Source: Methylocystis iwaonis (GTDB lineage Bacteria > Pseudomonadota > Alphaproteobacteria > Rhizobiales > Beijerinckiaceae). From it: a DNA stretch of 64,000 nucleotides. Shown piece by piece: positions 46,108 to 56,000 of the stretch (within the stretch, counting starts at the first letter, position 1; each line of letters opens with the position of its first letter). The DNA lies in the NCBI RefSeq assembly GCF_027925385.1, contig NZ_AP027142.1, forward strand, positions 2,772,001-2,836,000, in the 5' to 3' direction. Both the position numbers and the translations under genes were made by a program. The notes beneath the pieces were generated by a model that was not told where the DNA came from, did not search any database, and was given only the letters and a program-made list of their open reading frames with translations.

Positions 46108-47124
46108 TTAGGCGGACAGAAGCGCGCGCGCCTGATCCACCCAGCCATCGCGGGCGATGCGGCCGCTGAGCTTGAGATCGGCGTCGACCTTCTCGACGTC
46201 GCCCGGCGTCATCGCGGCGATCTGCCAGTAATGGAACACGCCGGCGTCATTGAGCTTCTTGACGACCTGCGGGCCGACGCCGTTCAGCTTGGCGAGATCG
46301 TCGGGGGCGCCGCGCGGGGCGGCGAGCAGCTCGAAGACCTCGGCCGACTCGTAAGCCTCGCCGCTTTCGGCGCCGGCCACGGCCGGCTCGACGGCCGGAG
46401 CCTCGGCTTCGCCGAGATCGACGCCCAGCGCGCCCTGGCTGCGGGAGATGCCGTCGATCGCGGCGCGGGCGATCAGGTCGCAGTAGAGCTGGATGGCGCG
46501 GCCGGCGTCGTCATTGCCCGGGATGGGATAGGTCACGCCATCCGGATCGCAGTTGGTGTCGAGGATCGCCACCACCGGGATCTTGAGGCGGTTGGCCTCC
46601 TTGATCGCGAGCTGCTCCTTATTGGTGTCGATGACAAAGATCAGGTCGGGCGTGCCGCCCATGTCCTTGATGCCGCCGAGCGCCTTTTCCAGCTTGTCGC
46701 GCTCGCGGGTGAGGAGCAGGCGCTCCTTCTTCGTCACGCCCTGGGCGCCGGCCGAGAGCATCTCGTCGAGCTTGCGCAGGCGATTGATCGAGCCCGAAAT
46801 GGTCTTCCAGTTGGTCAGCGTGCCGCCGAGCCAGCGGGAGTTGATGTAATATTGCGCGCTGCGGCGGGCCGAGTCGGCGATCTGATCTTGCGCCTGACGC
46901 TTGGTGCCGACGAACAGCACGCGGCCGCCCTTGGCCACCGTGTCGGAGACCGTCTTCAGCGCCTGATGCAGCAGCGGAACGGTCTGGGCGAGGTCGATGA
47001 TGTGGATATTGTTGCGCACGCCGAAAATGAAGGGGGCCATCTTCGGGTTCCAGCGATGCGACTGGTGGCCGAAGTGAGCGCCCGCCTCGAGAAGGCCGCG
47101 CATGGTGAAGTCAGGAAGCGCCAT
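46108..47124 (-). CDS. rpsB: 30S ribosomal protein S2 with C-terminal extension
   Basis: Small-subunit protein needed for S1 and mRNA docking. The S2 core (residues about 1-230) shows [44 protein letters not shown] and [18 protein letters not shown]. Unlike the roughly 240-residue E. coli protein it has 338 residues. The extra part ends with [20 protein letters not shown] and [18 protein letters not shown], a helix-hairpin-helix-like segment linked by an Ala/Glu-rich spacer. This extension occurs in Hyphomicrobiales S2. Confidence 0.96.
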   Translation of the reverse strand: MALPDFTMRGLLEAGAHFGHQSHRWNPKMAPFIFGVRNNIHIIDLAQTVPLLHQALKTVSDTVAKGGRVLFVGTKRQAQDQIADSARRSAQYYINSRWLGGTLTNWKTISGSINRLRKLDEMLSAGAQGVTKKERLLLTRERDKLEKALGGIKDMGGTPDLIFVIDTNKEQLAIKEANRLKIPVVAILDTNCDPDGVTYPIPGNDDAGRAIQLYCDLIARAAIDGISRSQGALGVDLGEAEAPAVEPAVAGAESGEAYESAEVFELLAAPRGAPDDLAKLNGVGPQVVKKLNDAGVFHYWQIAAMTPGDVEKVDADLKLSGRIARDGWVDQARALLSA

Positions 47125-47585
47125 TTACTTTTCTCCGGTTGAGCCTCGGCGAAAGCAAGGTGAAGAGGCCGGAAACCGGCCACCGGAAACGACGTCTTGG
47201 ATCAGACGCCGCATAACCTTCGCCTGTGGGATGCGCGCGCTTATATGCGAAGCGCCCGCAGGGAGCAATAGGGATCGCCGCAAGGTTTGCAAGAGGATTT
47301 GCAAGAAGGCCGCCCCGAGGCCGCCTGCCCGGGGTGGAAACAACCTGCGGCGGGGCTTCGGAGAGGCCTCTCAAAGGCCTCGAATCTTAGGGTTCCACGG
47401 CCTAAAAAAATTTTTTGTCCGCGACCAGTTGTCGCACATTAAGTGATTGATTATACGCTTTAATATCGCATTTTTGGCCGTCAAAATTAGGCTCTCCCCG
47501 CAGATTGCCAAGCGGTTTGAATCGGGCTAGGGTTACCTCGATGCGGCAAGCATTCTGGTAGAAAAAACAAACAGGGGGAAAACGC
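47125..47585. promoter_or_regulatory. Divergent promoter/leader region between rpsB and the small membrane-protein gene
   Basis: 461 bp without a gene. The right part (about 47400-47520) is strikingly AT-rich for this genome. On the plus strand TTGTCG and, 17 bp on, TATACG form a plausible σ70 promoter (about 47430-47458), leaving a leader of more than 100 nt before the ATG at 47586. The left part would be the rpsB leader, GC-rich with a CGGCGG / CCGCCG-like fold near 47300. No riboswitch is recognised. Confidence 0.4.
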
Positions 47586-47780
47586 ATGGCTGTCAACGTT
47601 CACAGCTCCGGCGACATCGGCAAGATGCTCATCTGGGTCGCCGCCTTCGTCGGCTTCGTCGTCGTCGCTCTTACCTGGGTTCCGGACTGGATCTCTCCCG
47701 AGGGCACCAACGGCACGGGCAACAACCGCGAGGCTCTCGGCACCGCCGGCACCGGCTCTACCGCGCGCATGATTCAGTAA
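47586..47780 (+). CDS. Small single-pass membrane protein, function unknown
   Basis: 64 residues. A short polar N-terminus (MAVNVHSSGDIGK) is followed by a single membrane helix (about 14-36: MLIWVAAFVGFVVVALTW) and a Gly/Asn/Thr-rich soluble tail (EGTNGTGNNREALGTAGTGS). There is a strong CAGGGGGAAAA ribosome-binding site 3 nt before the start, and a long AT-rich upstream region. It is clearly a real small gene rather than a chance frame, and probably abundant. I do not recognise a family; an accessory subunit of a membrane complex is one possibility. Confidence 0.7.
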   Translation: MAVNVHSSGDIGKMLIWVAAFVGFVVVALTWVPDWISPEGTNGTGNNREALGTAGTGSTARMIQ

Positions 47781-48021
47781 TACCCCTGCTGAACGACTTG
47801 CCGGGGGGTGATCTCCCGGTCTTGTCGTCTGGGAGCACGATCGGCCCGGCAACGGCGCAGATCGATTTGGAGCCGACGCTCTCGACTTGTTCGGGCGTCG
47901 GCTTCAGCATTTTTGGCCGCCGATCGCATTTTTGCGGGCTGGCCGCGACCAAGCAGCCGGGCCGGCGCTGTCTCCTCGAGATGGAACGACCGCCGCGGCG
48001 CTCAAACGGCAAAGGAAGCTG

Positions 48022-49005
48022 ATGTCCCGAATGCGCGCCGATCTGTTGCTTATGGCGGTTTCGATCATTTGGGGAACGGCTTTTATCGCGCAAAAACACG
48101 CCAATGGGACCATGGGGCCGATCAGTTTCGTCGGCGCGCGTTTTTTGGTTTCCTGGATGGCGCTGGCGCCGCTGGCCTTCTACGAGCACCGTAAAAAGGC
48201 TCAACCGCGGTTGAGAAAACAGGATGTGGCGCTTGCGGGCCTGATCGGCTTCTGCCTGTTTGTCGGCTCTACCTTACAACAAACCGGCCTTGTCACGACC
48301 ACGGCGACGAACGGCGGGTTTTTGACCGCTCTCTATGTGATCTTCGTCCCCTTCATCGTCTGGATGGTCTCCGGAGCCAAGCCGAGACCCGTGGTGCTGG
48401 CCGCGATCGCCGTGTCCGTCGCAGGGGCCTGGCTCCTGACGGAACACGGACATTTTCAAGGGCTCAACGGCGGCGACGCTTTGGTTCTGATCGCGGACAT
48501 CGCCTGGGCTGCCGGGATCAGCCTGGTTCCGGTCTTTCTGGCGCGCGCCGACCGGCCATTCTTCCTGGCTTTCGCGCAATATGGCGTCGCCACTCTTCTC
48601 GGCCTCATTGTCGGGCTCAGCTTCGAGCCTGTCTCCCAGGAGGGATTGGCCGTGGCGCTTCCGGCAATCCTCTATGCCGGCCTCTGCTCTGGTGGAATCG
48701 CCTTCACGCTGCAGATCGTCGCGCAAAAATATACGCCCCCGGCCGAAGCCGCTCTGATCATGTCGCTCGAGTGCGTCTTCGCGGCCCTGTCGGGCGCCGC
48801 GCTGCTCTCCGAACGCCTGACGGGCCCCGCCATCCTGGGCTGCCTTCTCATCCTGCTCGGCGTCCTTATGGTCGAGGTCGGTCCTGCCGCGAAAAATATC
48901 AAGCTGCGCAGCTACTTGCGGAAGTCCGTCCTCGGAAAGCGCCTTGGCGCCATCGCGCCTTACGAATACGCTTCGCCGCGAGCCGACTTCGAGCCGCCCA
49001 GATAG
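48022..49005 (+). CDS. EamA/DMT-family transporter
   Basis: 327 residues from ATG 48022, after AAAGGAAG. About ten hydrophobic segments form two EamA repeats: LMAVSIIWGTAFIAQKHA and ARFLVSWMALAPLAF in the first, VLIADIAWAAGISLVPVFLA and SLECVFAALSGAALLSERL in the second. This is the drug/metabolite transporter superfamily, exporting metabolites or amino acids. The substrate is unknown. It precedes a fatty-acid-hydroxylase family gene by 5 nt and the two are probably cotranscribed. Confidence 0.85.
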   Translation: MSRMRADLLLMAVSIIWGTAFIAQKHANGTMGPISFVGARFLVSWMALAPLAFYEHRKKAQPRLRKQDVALAGLIGFCLFVGSTLQQTGLVTTTATNGGFLTALYVIFVPFIVWMVSGAKPRPVVLAAIAVSVAGAWLLTEHGHFQGLNGGDALVLIADIAWAAGISLVPVFLARADRPFFLAFAQYGVATLLGLIVGLSFEPVSQEGLAVALPAILYAGLCSGGIAFTLQIVAQKYTPPAEAALIMSLECVFAALSGAALLSERLTGPAILGCLLILLGVLMVEVGPAAKNIKLRSYLRKSVLGKRLGAIAPYEYASPRADFEPPR

Positions 49006-49010
49006 CTCCC

Positions 49011-50051
49011 ATGGACCTGAACAGCGCGATCCGCTTTTCCGCAAGGCAAGTTTCGTCGGAGCTGTTTTCGGCAGGTTCGATCTTTTCGATCTATTCGCTG
49101 GCGTCGTCCTTCGCTTTGGGGTTCGCCGCATTGGCTTATCGACGCTTGCGGCGCCGGGGGCGCGCCAATCTGCCGCTGGTGGCGCGCGCGATTTTCTCCA
49201 AGAATTTCGCGATGCGCGAGTCTGTTCACGCAGACCTGAAGCTCTTCGTTCTCAGCGTCATCTTCATGCCGGCGGTGATCGGCGGCCTCGTCATTTCGTC
49301 GAACGTCATTGCGATGGGCGTCAGTTCGGTCCTCGGCAAAGCATTCGGGCACATGGGGAACACAAGCTTCAGCGATTTGCAGATCAAGGCGATCTCGACC
49401 GTAGTTTTGTTCCTGGCCTATGAGATCGGCTATTTTCTCGACCATTATCTCAAGCACCGGGTTGCTTTCTTGTGGGAGCTTCACAAGCTCCATCACACGG
49501 CCGATGTCCTGACGCCGCTGACCAATTTCAGAAACCACCCGATCGACAATGTCATCTTCGGCTATATGCTCGCGACCTTCATCGGCGCCGCGTCCGGCAC
49601 ATTGCATTGGCTCTTCAACCGGCCGACGGATATGTTTGCCGTCGACGGCAAGAACATCCTCTTTCTCTGCTTTCTCTGGACGATCGGGCATCTCCAGCAT
49701 TCGCAGTTCTGGATACCCTTCTCCGGCGCCTGGGGCCGCTTGATTTTGAGCCCCGCCCACCATCAAATCCATCATTCGAATGACCCGAGGCATTTCAATC
49801 GCAACCTCGGCAGTGTCCTCGCGGTGTGGGATTGGATGTTCGGAACGCTCGAGATCCCCACGGAGAAAAACCCGCGCCTGACCTATGGCGTCGACGAAAA
49901 AGGCGTCGACCCGCATTCGGTTGCCGGCATGCTGCTGACGCCCGTCGTGAAATCAGCGTCCGCGCTTTGGCGTGCGCTCGTCTCGGCGCCGCAGTTCTTC
50001 TTCAATGCCCGCGGCGCCGCGGCGGAGCGCCTGCTACGACGCCAAGGCTGA
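49011..50051 (+). CDS. Fatty acid hydroxylase / sterol desaturase family protein
   Basis: 346 residues from ATG 49011. Four or more membrane helices and the diiron histidine boxes of the family in order: DHYLKH, ELHKLHHTADVLTP and HHQIHHSND, with an additional LQHSQ. Members hydroxylate or desaturate lipids such as sterols, ceramides and hopanoids in the membrane, using O2. The lipid substrate is unknown. The stop is followed by a family B repeat, so it ends this transcription unit. Confidence 0.9.
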   Translation: MDLNSAIRFSARQVSSELFSAGSIFSIYSLASSFALGFAALAYRRLRRRGRANLPLVARAIFSKNFAMRESVHADLKLFVLSVIFMPAVIGGLVISSNVIAMGVSSVLGKAFGHMGNTSFSDLQIKAISTVVLFLAYEIGYFLDHYLKHRVAFLWELHKLHHTADVLTPLTNFRNHPIDNVIFGYMLATFIGAASGTLHWLFNRPTDMFAVDGKNILFLCFLWTIGHLQHSQFWIPFSGAWGRLILSPAHHQIHHSNDPRHFNRNLGSVLAVWDWMFGTLEIPTEKNPRLTYGVDEKGVDPHSVAGMLLTPVVKSASALWRALVSAPQFFFNARGAAAERLLRRQG

Positions 50052-50094
50052 GCTTTTTATACTATTTCCGTTTGAGTAGCTTGCGTTGGCGCTT

Positions 50095-50197
50095 GTCATT
50101 CCCGACGGGCCGAAGGCCCGATCGGGATCCAGAGCCGCAAAAACGCTGGTTTTGCTCTGGATTCCCGATCGCTCGCTGCGCGAGCGATCGGGAATGG
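50095..50197. repeat. Dispersed palindromic repeat, family B, copy 2
   Basis: GTCATTCCCGACGGGCCGAA onwards, with CCAGAGC / GCTCTGG arms and a GCGAGCGATCGGGAATGG end; near-identical to 1465-1566. It lies between the fatty-acid-hydroxylase gene and cobO. Confidence 0.8.
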
Positions 50198-50224
50198 CGC
50201 CGACCAATCAAAGCGGAACTCATA

Positions 50225-50842
50225 TTAGAATTCGATGCCTTCCTGCGCCTTCACGCCCGCTGCGAAATGGTGCTTCACCAAGGTCATCTCCGTCACGAGG
50301 TCGGCGGCCGCGATCATTTCCGGCTTGGCGTTGCGTCCGGTCACGACGATATGGAGACCTTCTCGACGAGCGGCCAGTCTTTCCACAACCTCGCCCAGCG
50401 GCAGGTGATCGTAGCGCAGCGAAATATTCAGCTCGTCGAGCACCAGCAGGCGAATCTCGGGATCATCCATCAGCGCGCAGGCCGTCTCCCAGGCGCGCCG
50501 CGCCGCGGCCTCGTCACGCGCGCGGTCCTGCGTCTCCCAGGTGAAGCCCTCCCCCAACGTATGCCAGGAGACCTCCCCGAGCTTCTCCAGCATCTCGCGC
50601 TCGCCCGACCGCCACCCGCCCTTGCCGAATTGCACGACGCCGACCTTCCAGCCATGGCCGAGCGCCCGCAGCGCCAATCCGAAGGCCGCGGTGGACTTGC
50701 CCTTGCCGGAGCCGGTGTGAACCATCAGCAGGCCCTTTTGTGCGATGGTCTTGCCGGCGACCTCCGCGTCCTGCACGGCCTTGCGCTTTTCCATCTTCTC
50801 GCGATGGCGGCGCGCCGCGTCCTTTTCCTGCTCTTCTTCCAA
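50225..50842 (-). CDS. cobO: Cob(I)yrinic acid a,c-diamide adenosyltransferase
   Basis: Transfers adenosyl from ATP to the cobalt of corrinoids (BtuR/CobO family). 205 residues starting at a TTG (50842), supported by AAGGAG 7 nt upstream and by the family's Arg/Lys/Glu-rich lead. Seen: the P-loop GLLMVHTGSGKGKSTAAFG, ALGHGWKVGVVQFGKG, and LLVLDELNISLRYDHL. It is divergent from the cob operon, sharing its regulatory region with the riboswitch on the other strand. Confidence 0.94.
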   Translation of the reverse strand: MEEEQEKDAARRHREKMEKRKAVQDAEVAGKTIAQKGLLMVHTGSGKGKSTAAFGLALRALGHGWKVGVVQFGKGGWRSGEREMLEKLGEVSWHTLGEGFTWETQDRARDEAAARRAWETACALMDDPEIRLLVLDELNISLRYDHLPLGEVVERLAARREGLHIVVTGRNAKPEMIAAADLVTEMTLVKHHFAAGVKAQEGIEF

Positions 50843-50894
50843 GACGCGCTCCTTGGCGTTTGACGTAAAGGTGACGCGCGCATATGACTGAGCG

Positions 50895-51058
50895 TGACGG
50901 TCCTTCGCAAGGAGGCGAAAAGGGAACGCGGTGCGGGAGTCCCCAAAACCGCGGCTGCCCCCGCAACTGTAACCGGGAAGGCTGCGCCATCGGCCACTGA
51001 GCCAAAAGCTTGGGAAGGCGGCGCGGATGTAACCCGGAAGCCAGGAGACCTGCCGTCG
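50895..51058 (+). promoter_or_regulatory. Cobalamin riboswitch
   Basis: Shows the cobalamin-aptamer elements in order: GGGAACGCGGTGCGG, CCGCGGCTGCCCCCGCAACT with GTAA, GGGAAGGC, CCACTG, GGGAAGGC, ACCCGGAAGCCAGGAGACCT and GCC, with the B12 box ending at about 51054. It lies upstream of cbtB and so controls the whole operon to cobB. Bound adenosylcobalamin would reduce expression; whether by termination or translation block is not clear from the sequence. Confidence 0.95.
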
Positions 51059-51105
51059 CTTGTCGGAATTATGCGCCGCCGGTGGGGCGGCAGGGAGACG
51101 TTCAT

Positions 51106-51288
51106 ATGACGACCAAGACTGCCGCTATTCGTTCGATTTCCGGCTCTCGCGCGGAGACGCTGAAGGCCGCTTTCGTCGCTTTCATCGTTGGCCTCGGCCT
51201 CGTCTATGGCGCGGGCTTCGCAAACTCCGAGACCGTGCACGACGCGGCGCATGATTCGCGCCACGCGCTCTCCTTCCCCTGCCACTGA
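51106..51288 (+). CDS. cbtB: Cobalt transporter accessory subunit CbtB
   Basis: 60 residues from ATG 51106. One membrane helix (about 21-40, KAAFVAFIVGLGLVYGAGFA) and a His-rich C-terminal tail with His45, His49, His53 and a terminal Cys-His (FPCH), as in CbtB. Cobalt import with CbtA is established for this family. The riboswitch lies immediately upstream. GGGAG is placed a little before the start. Confidence 0.9.
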   Translation: MTTKTAAIRSISGSRAETLKAAFVAFIVGLGLVYGAGFANSETVHDAAHDSRHALSFPCH

Positions 51289-51306
51289 CCGCCCTTCACG
51301 CGACCC

Positions 51307-51975
51307 GTGATCGCGCGCCTGTTGGCGGCCGGCCTCATCGCCGGCATTGTTGCGGGCCTTGCGGTCGCGGGTCTGCAGCACGTGACGACTACGCCACTCA
51401 TCCTCGCCGCCGAGGTTTATGAGGCGGCGCAGCACGCCCATGACGCGGCCGAAGCCACGGCCCCGGCCTTCGAGGGCCTGCGCCGCACGGTCGCGACAAG
51501 CCTCGCAACCGTCGCCGTCTCCGCCGGCTATGCGCTGATCCTGCTCGCCGGCATGCTTTTTTCGGGAGAGTCGATCGGCCCGCGCCGCGCCGCGCTTTGG
51601 GGCGCCTGCGCCTTCGCCGCCACCGGACTCGCGACGAGCCTCGGCCTCGCGCCGCAACTCCCCGGCGCGGCGGAGACCGATCTTGCGGGCCGCCAAATCT
51701 GGTGGCTCGCGACGGCCGCCTCGACCGGCGCCGGGCTTTTCGCTTTGCTGCGCCTCGACGCGCCCGCCGCCAAGATCTTCGGCGCCGCGCTGATTGTCGC
51801 GCCGCATTTCTTCTGGCCGACGGCCGCCACGCCTGAAAGCACCGTCCCCGCGGAGCTTGCGGCGCGCTTCGCGGCCGCGTCGCTGACCGTGCAGGCGGCG
51901 AGCTGGGTCCTCGCCGGCGCGCTCGCGGGGCTGTCCTGGCGTCTCATCTCGCGTGACGAAACGGAGGCCGCATGA
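51307..51975 (+). CDS. cbtA: Cobalt transporter CbtA
   Basis: 222 residues from GTG 51307. About five hydrophobic segments, with HVTTTPLILAAEVYEAAQHA near the first loop and a His pair in QHAHDAAE, then ALIVAPHFFWPTAATPES in a later membrane region. These histidines fit cobalt handling. The stop overlaps the cobW ATG by 4 nt. It is in the riboswitch operon. Confidence 0.88.
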   Translation: MIARLLAAGLIAGIVAGLAVAGLQHVTTTPLILAAEVYEAAQHAHDAAEATAPAFEGLRRTVATSLATVAVSAGYALILLAGMLFSGESIGPRRAALWGACAFAATGLATSLGLAPQLPGAAETDLAGRQIWWLATAASTGAGLFALLRLDAPAAKIFGAALIVAPHFFWPTAATPESTVPAELAARFAAASLTVQAASWVLAGALAGLSWRLISRDETEAA

Positions 51976-53006
51976 GCGCCGCCAAAATCCCCGCGACCAT
52001 CATCACCGGCTTTCTCGGCGCCGGCAAAACGACGCTCATCCGCCATGTGCTGGAGAACGCCCACGACCGCCGGCTAGCGCTTGTCATCAACGAATTCGGC
52101 GACGTCGGTGTTGACGGCGATATCTTGCGCGCTTGCGGTGTCGAGAATTGCCCCGAGGAGAATATCGTCGAGCTCGCGAATGGGTGCCTGTGCTGCACCG
52201 TCGCCGACGACTTCGTGCCGGCGATCGAAGCGCTGCTCGCGCATGAGAAGCGGCCCGAGCATATCATCATCGAAACCTCCGGCCTCGCGCTGCCGAAGCC
52301 TTTGGTAAAGGCCTTCGACTGGCCCGCCATCCGCTCGAAGCTCACCGTCGACGGCGTGATCGCCGTCATCGACGGCAAGGCGGTCGCAGAAGGCCGTTTT
52401 GCCGATGACCTCGACGCCATCGCGCAGGAGCGCGCCGAAACCGAGACGATCGATCACGACAATCCGCTCGAAGAAGTCTTCGAGGATCAGCTCGCCTGCG
52501 CCGATCTCGTCATTCTGAACAAGACCGACCTACTCGACGAGGCGGAAGAAGCGGCGGTCGCCGCGCAGCTTTCGCGAGGCGCGCGCGCGAGCGTGAAAGT
52601 CGTGCGCGTGCGCGATGGCCACGTCGATCCGCTCGTGCTGCTCGGCCTCGCCGCGGCGGCTGAGGACGATCTCGCGAACCGCCCCTCGCATCACGACGCG
52701 GAGACCGAGCACGATCACGACGACTTCGACAGTTTCGTCGTCAGCATTCCGGCAATCTCCGATCCCGCCGCGCTCGTTACGAAACTCGTTGAAGCCGCAC
52801 GCGCCCACGACGTGCTGCGCGTAAAAGGCTTCGTCGAGGTAGCCGGCAAGCCGATGCGTCTTCTCGTGCAGGGCGTCGGCGCGCGCGTTCAGCATCATTT
52901 CGACCGCCCTTGGAAGTCTGGCGAAGAACGCGCGAGCCGTCTCGTCGTGATCGGCGAAAAGGGACTCGATCGCGAGTCGATCGCCGCGATGCTCGCGCAG
53001 CCGTGA
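51972..53006 (+). CDS. cobW: CobW-family metal-chaperone GTPase
   Basis: 344 residues. The G3E GTPase P-loop ITGFLGAGKTTLIRH is at 11-25, followed by INEFGDVGVDGD and the metal-binding CxCC in NGCLCC (Cys72, Cys74, Cys75), ETSGLALPKPL and an NKTD guanine motif. A His/Asp-rich linker (HHDAETEHDHDDF, about 229-241) precedes the C-terminal CobW_C domain. It probably supplies cobalt to CobN. It is followed by cobN after 6 nt. Confidence 0.94.
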   Translation: MSAAKIPATIITGFLGAGKTTLIRHVLENAHDRRLALVINEFGDVGVDGDILRACGVENCPEENIVELANGCLCCTVADDFVPAIEALLAHEKRPEHIIIETSGLALPKPLVKAFDWPAIRSKLTVDGVIAVIDGKAVAEGRFADDLDAIAQERAETETIDHDNPLEEVFEDQLACADLVILNKTDLLDEAEEAAVAAQLSRGARASVKVVRVRDGHVDPLVLLGLAAAAEDDLANRPSHHDAETEHDHDDFDSFVVSIPAISDPAALVTKLVEAARAHDVLRVKGFVEVAGKPMRLLVQGVGARVQHHFDRPWKSGEERASRLVVIGEKGLDRESIAAMLAQP

Positions 53007-53012
53007 GGCGCC

Positions 53013-56000
53013 ATGCACCTCCTGCCGCGCGATCTCCATAGTCTCGACGACGCCGGCGCGGCGACGGATCTCGGCCAGACTCCGGCCGACATTGTCTTCC
53101 TGTCTTTTTCCGACTCCGAGCTGCGCCTGCTGGCGCGATTGCATGTGCGCGACGAGCGGCTTGCAAGCCTGCGCTGCGCACCGCTCGCGCAACTGAAACA
53201 CCCCTACTCCGTCGATCTCTATCTCGACACAGTCGCGCGTCACGCCAAGCTCATCGTCGTGCGGCTTCTGGGCGGCAAGGATTATTGGGCTTATGGCGTC
53301 GAGCAACTCGAAGCGCTGGCCCGCACGCACAATATTGCACTCGCCATCGTGCCGGGCGACACGGTCGAGGACATCCGTCTCGCTCAGGCGTCGATCCTAG
53401 ATGCCCAAGCCCTCAATCGCATCTGGCGTTTTTTCCAGGATGGCGGCCCCGATAATTTTCGCTCATTTCTGGCCTACGCATCGACGCTCGCCGGGCGCCC
53501 CACCGATTGGCGCGAGAGCGTTCCGGTCGCCAATGCCGGCCGTTTCACGCAGGCCTGTCGCGCAGCCGAGGGCGAGGCGCCGCGCGCGACGATTGTCTTC
53601 TATCGCTCGCTTTATCTTGCCGACGATGTTGCGCCGATCATCGCGCTCGCGGATGCGCTCAATGACCGTGGTTTCAGGGTTGACGCCCTCTACGTCGCAA
53701 GCCTCAAGGAGCCCGAGAGCGAAGCTTTTATAACGCAGGCGCTCGACGCATTCGCGCCCGACGTCATTCTCAACGCCACCGCCTTCTCCGCACGCCGCGA
53801 CTCGGGCGGCGTGCTCGACCGCGCCGACGCGCCCGTCTTGCAAGTCGCGCTCGCCACCTGCACGCGCGACGCATGGGAAGCCTCCGCACGCGGCGCCAAC
53901 GCCGCCGACCTCGCGATGAATGTCGTGCTGCCGGAAGTTGACGGCCGCATCTTCACCCGCGCCATCTCCTTCAAGGAAACCGCGCCGCGCGGCGCCGCCG
54001 AATTGGACGAGCCCCGCCATGCGCCGGAGCAGTCGCGCATCGCTTTCGTTGCGGAGCTAGCCGCGAATTGGGCGCGCCTGCGCCGCAAATCGAACGCCGA
54101 GAAAAGCCTTGCGCTGATTCTCTCCGATTACCCCGCGCGTCGCGGACGCAGCGGATATGCGATCGGCCTGGACGCCGAAGCGAGCGTCGTGGAGATCACC
54201 GCAGCGCTGGGCCACGCCGGCTACGCGATAAACGATCCTCCGTCATTGCGAGCCGAAGGCGAAGCAATCCAGAGCAACGCCACGAACGCCGCGGAAATCC
54301 CCTCTCCCGCCTGCGGGAGAGGGTGGCCCCTGCGTAAGCAGGGGTCGGGTGAGGGCCCTCATCCGTCACCGCTTCGCGGCGACACCTTCTCCCGCGAGCG
54401 GGAGAAGGAGGGATCACGATCAATCATTCGCGCACTCGAAGAATGTGCGCAGACGGTCGCCGTCAAGCTCACCGACTACACGCGCCTACTCGAATCGCTT
54501 CCTGCAAATTTCGTCGCAAGCCTCAACGACGCATGGGGCGCCCCGCAGGACGACCCCGCGATCGTCGGCGACGCCTTCCGCTTCTCCTGCCTCATCAACG
54601 GCAATCTCGTCATCGCCCTGCAGCCAGATCGCGGCGCGCGCGCCGAGCGCTACGAGACTTACCACGACATGCAACGGCCGCCGCGCCACGCCTATGTCGC
54701 CTTCTATCTCTGGCTGCGTCACATCCGCAAAATCGACGCGCTCATACATCTCGGCGCCCATGGCACGCTCGAATGGCTGCCGGGCAAGTCCGTGATGCTT
54801 TCGCAGGATTGCGCGCCCGAAGCCGTGCTGGGCCCTACCCCGCTCATCTATCCTTTCATCGTCAATGATCCCGGCGAAGCCGCGCAAGCCAAGCGCCGCA
54901 CGAGCGCCGTGACGATCGGGCATCTGACGCCACCGCTCGTCGAGGCCGAACTCTTCGACGCCGCGGCGACGATCGAGACGCTGCTCGACGAATATGCGGC
55001 CGCGGCGTCGCTCGATCCACGCCGCGCGCGCCTCATCGCCGGCGCCATTCTCGATGATACCGAACGCAGCGGGCTCGCGCAGGAATGCGGCGTGACGCGC
55101 GAGACCGACATCGCCGAAACGCTGACGCGACTCGACGCCTGGATGTGCGACCTCAAGGAAATGCGCATCGGCGACGGGCTTCACGTCTTCGGCCGCGCCG
55201 ACGAAGACACAACGCGCAACGCTTGCGGGCTAAGCGAACGCAAGGCGCTCCTCGCCGCGCTTTCGGGCCGCTTCGTCGAGCCCGGCCCGGCCGGCGCGCC
55301 GTCACGCGGCCGCGCCGACGTCATCCCCACCGGCCGCAATCTTTTCTGCATCGATCCGCGCCATGCGCCGACGCAAACGGCTTACGACATCGGCCGCCGC
55401 GCCGCGCATGAAGTGATGACGCGCCATGCGCAAACGCATGGCGAATTTCCCCGCCGCATCATGCTCGATCTCTGGGGCAGCGCGACGATCCGCACCGGCG
55501 GCGAGGATTTCGCGCAGGCGCTCGCGCTTCTCGGCGTCCGGCCGACATGGGATCACCAAAGCGCACGCGTCATCGGCTTCGAGATCTTGCCGCAGGCAAA
55601 GCTCGATTTTCCGCGCGTCGACGTCACGCTGCATGTCTCGGGCCTGTTTCGCGATATGTTTCCCGGCCTCATCGCGCTCTTCAATGACGCCGTGCGCGCG
55701 GTGGCGGCGCTCGATGAAGACGCGGATTTCAATCCACTCAAGGAAGCGCAAGACCTCACGCGCATCTTCGGCGCGGCGCATGGAAACTACGGGCTCGGCG
55801 TCAGCGAGACGATCTTGCGCGGAGAGTGGTCGTCGCCGGACGATCTTGCCCGCGCTTATCTTCAAGCCGGCAGCCATGCGCTCGACCGCGCCGGCGAAAG
55901 TGCGCCCGCTTATGACGCGTTCAGCGCGCAGGTCGCCGGCGCCGACGCCCATGTTCATGTGCAGGACATGGCGGAAGTTGACGTGCTGACCGGCCCCGCC

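Noticed and set aside
44992..47142. 716-codon plus-strand frame across tsf and rpsB
   Set aside because: It spans two certain genes on the other strand and has no recognisable domain or ribosome-binding site.
54241..54425. CobN frame-shift or pseudogene
   Set aside because: The inserted block is a multiple of three and contains no stop; CobN similarity resumes downstream in the same frame, so the gene is kept as intact.
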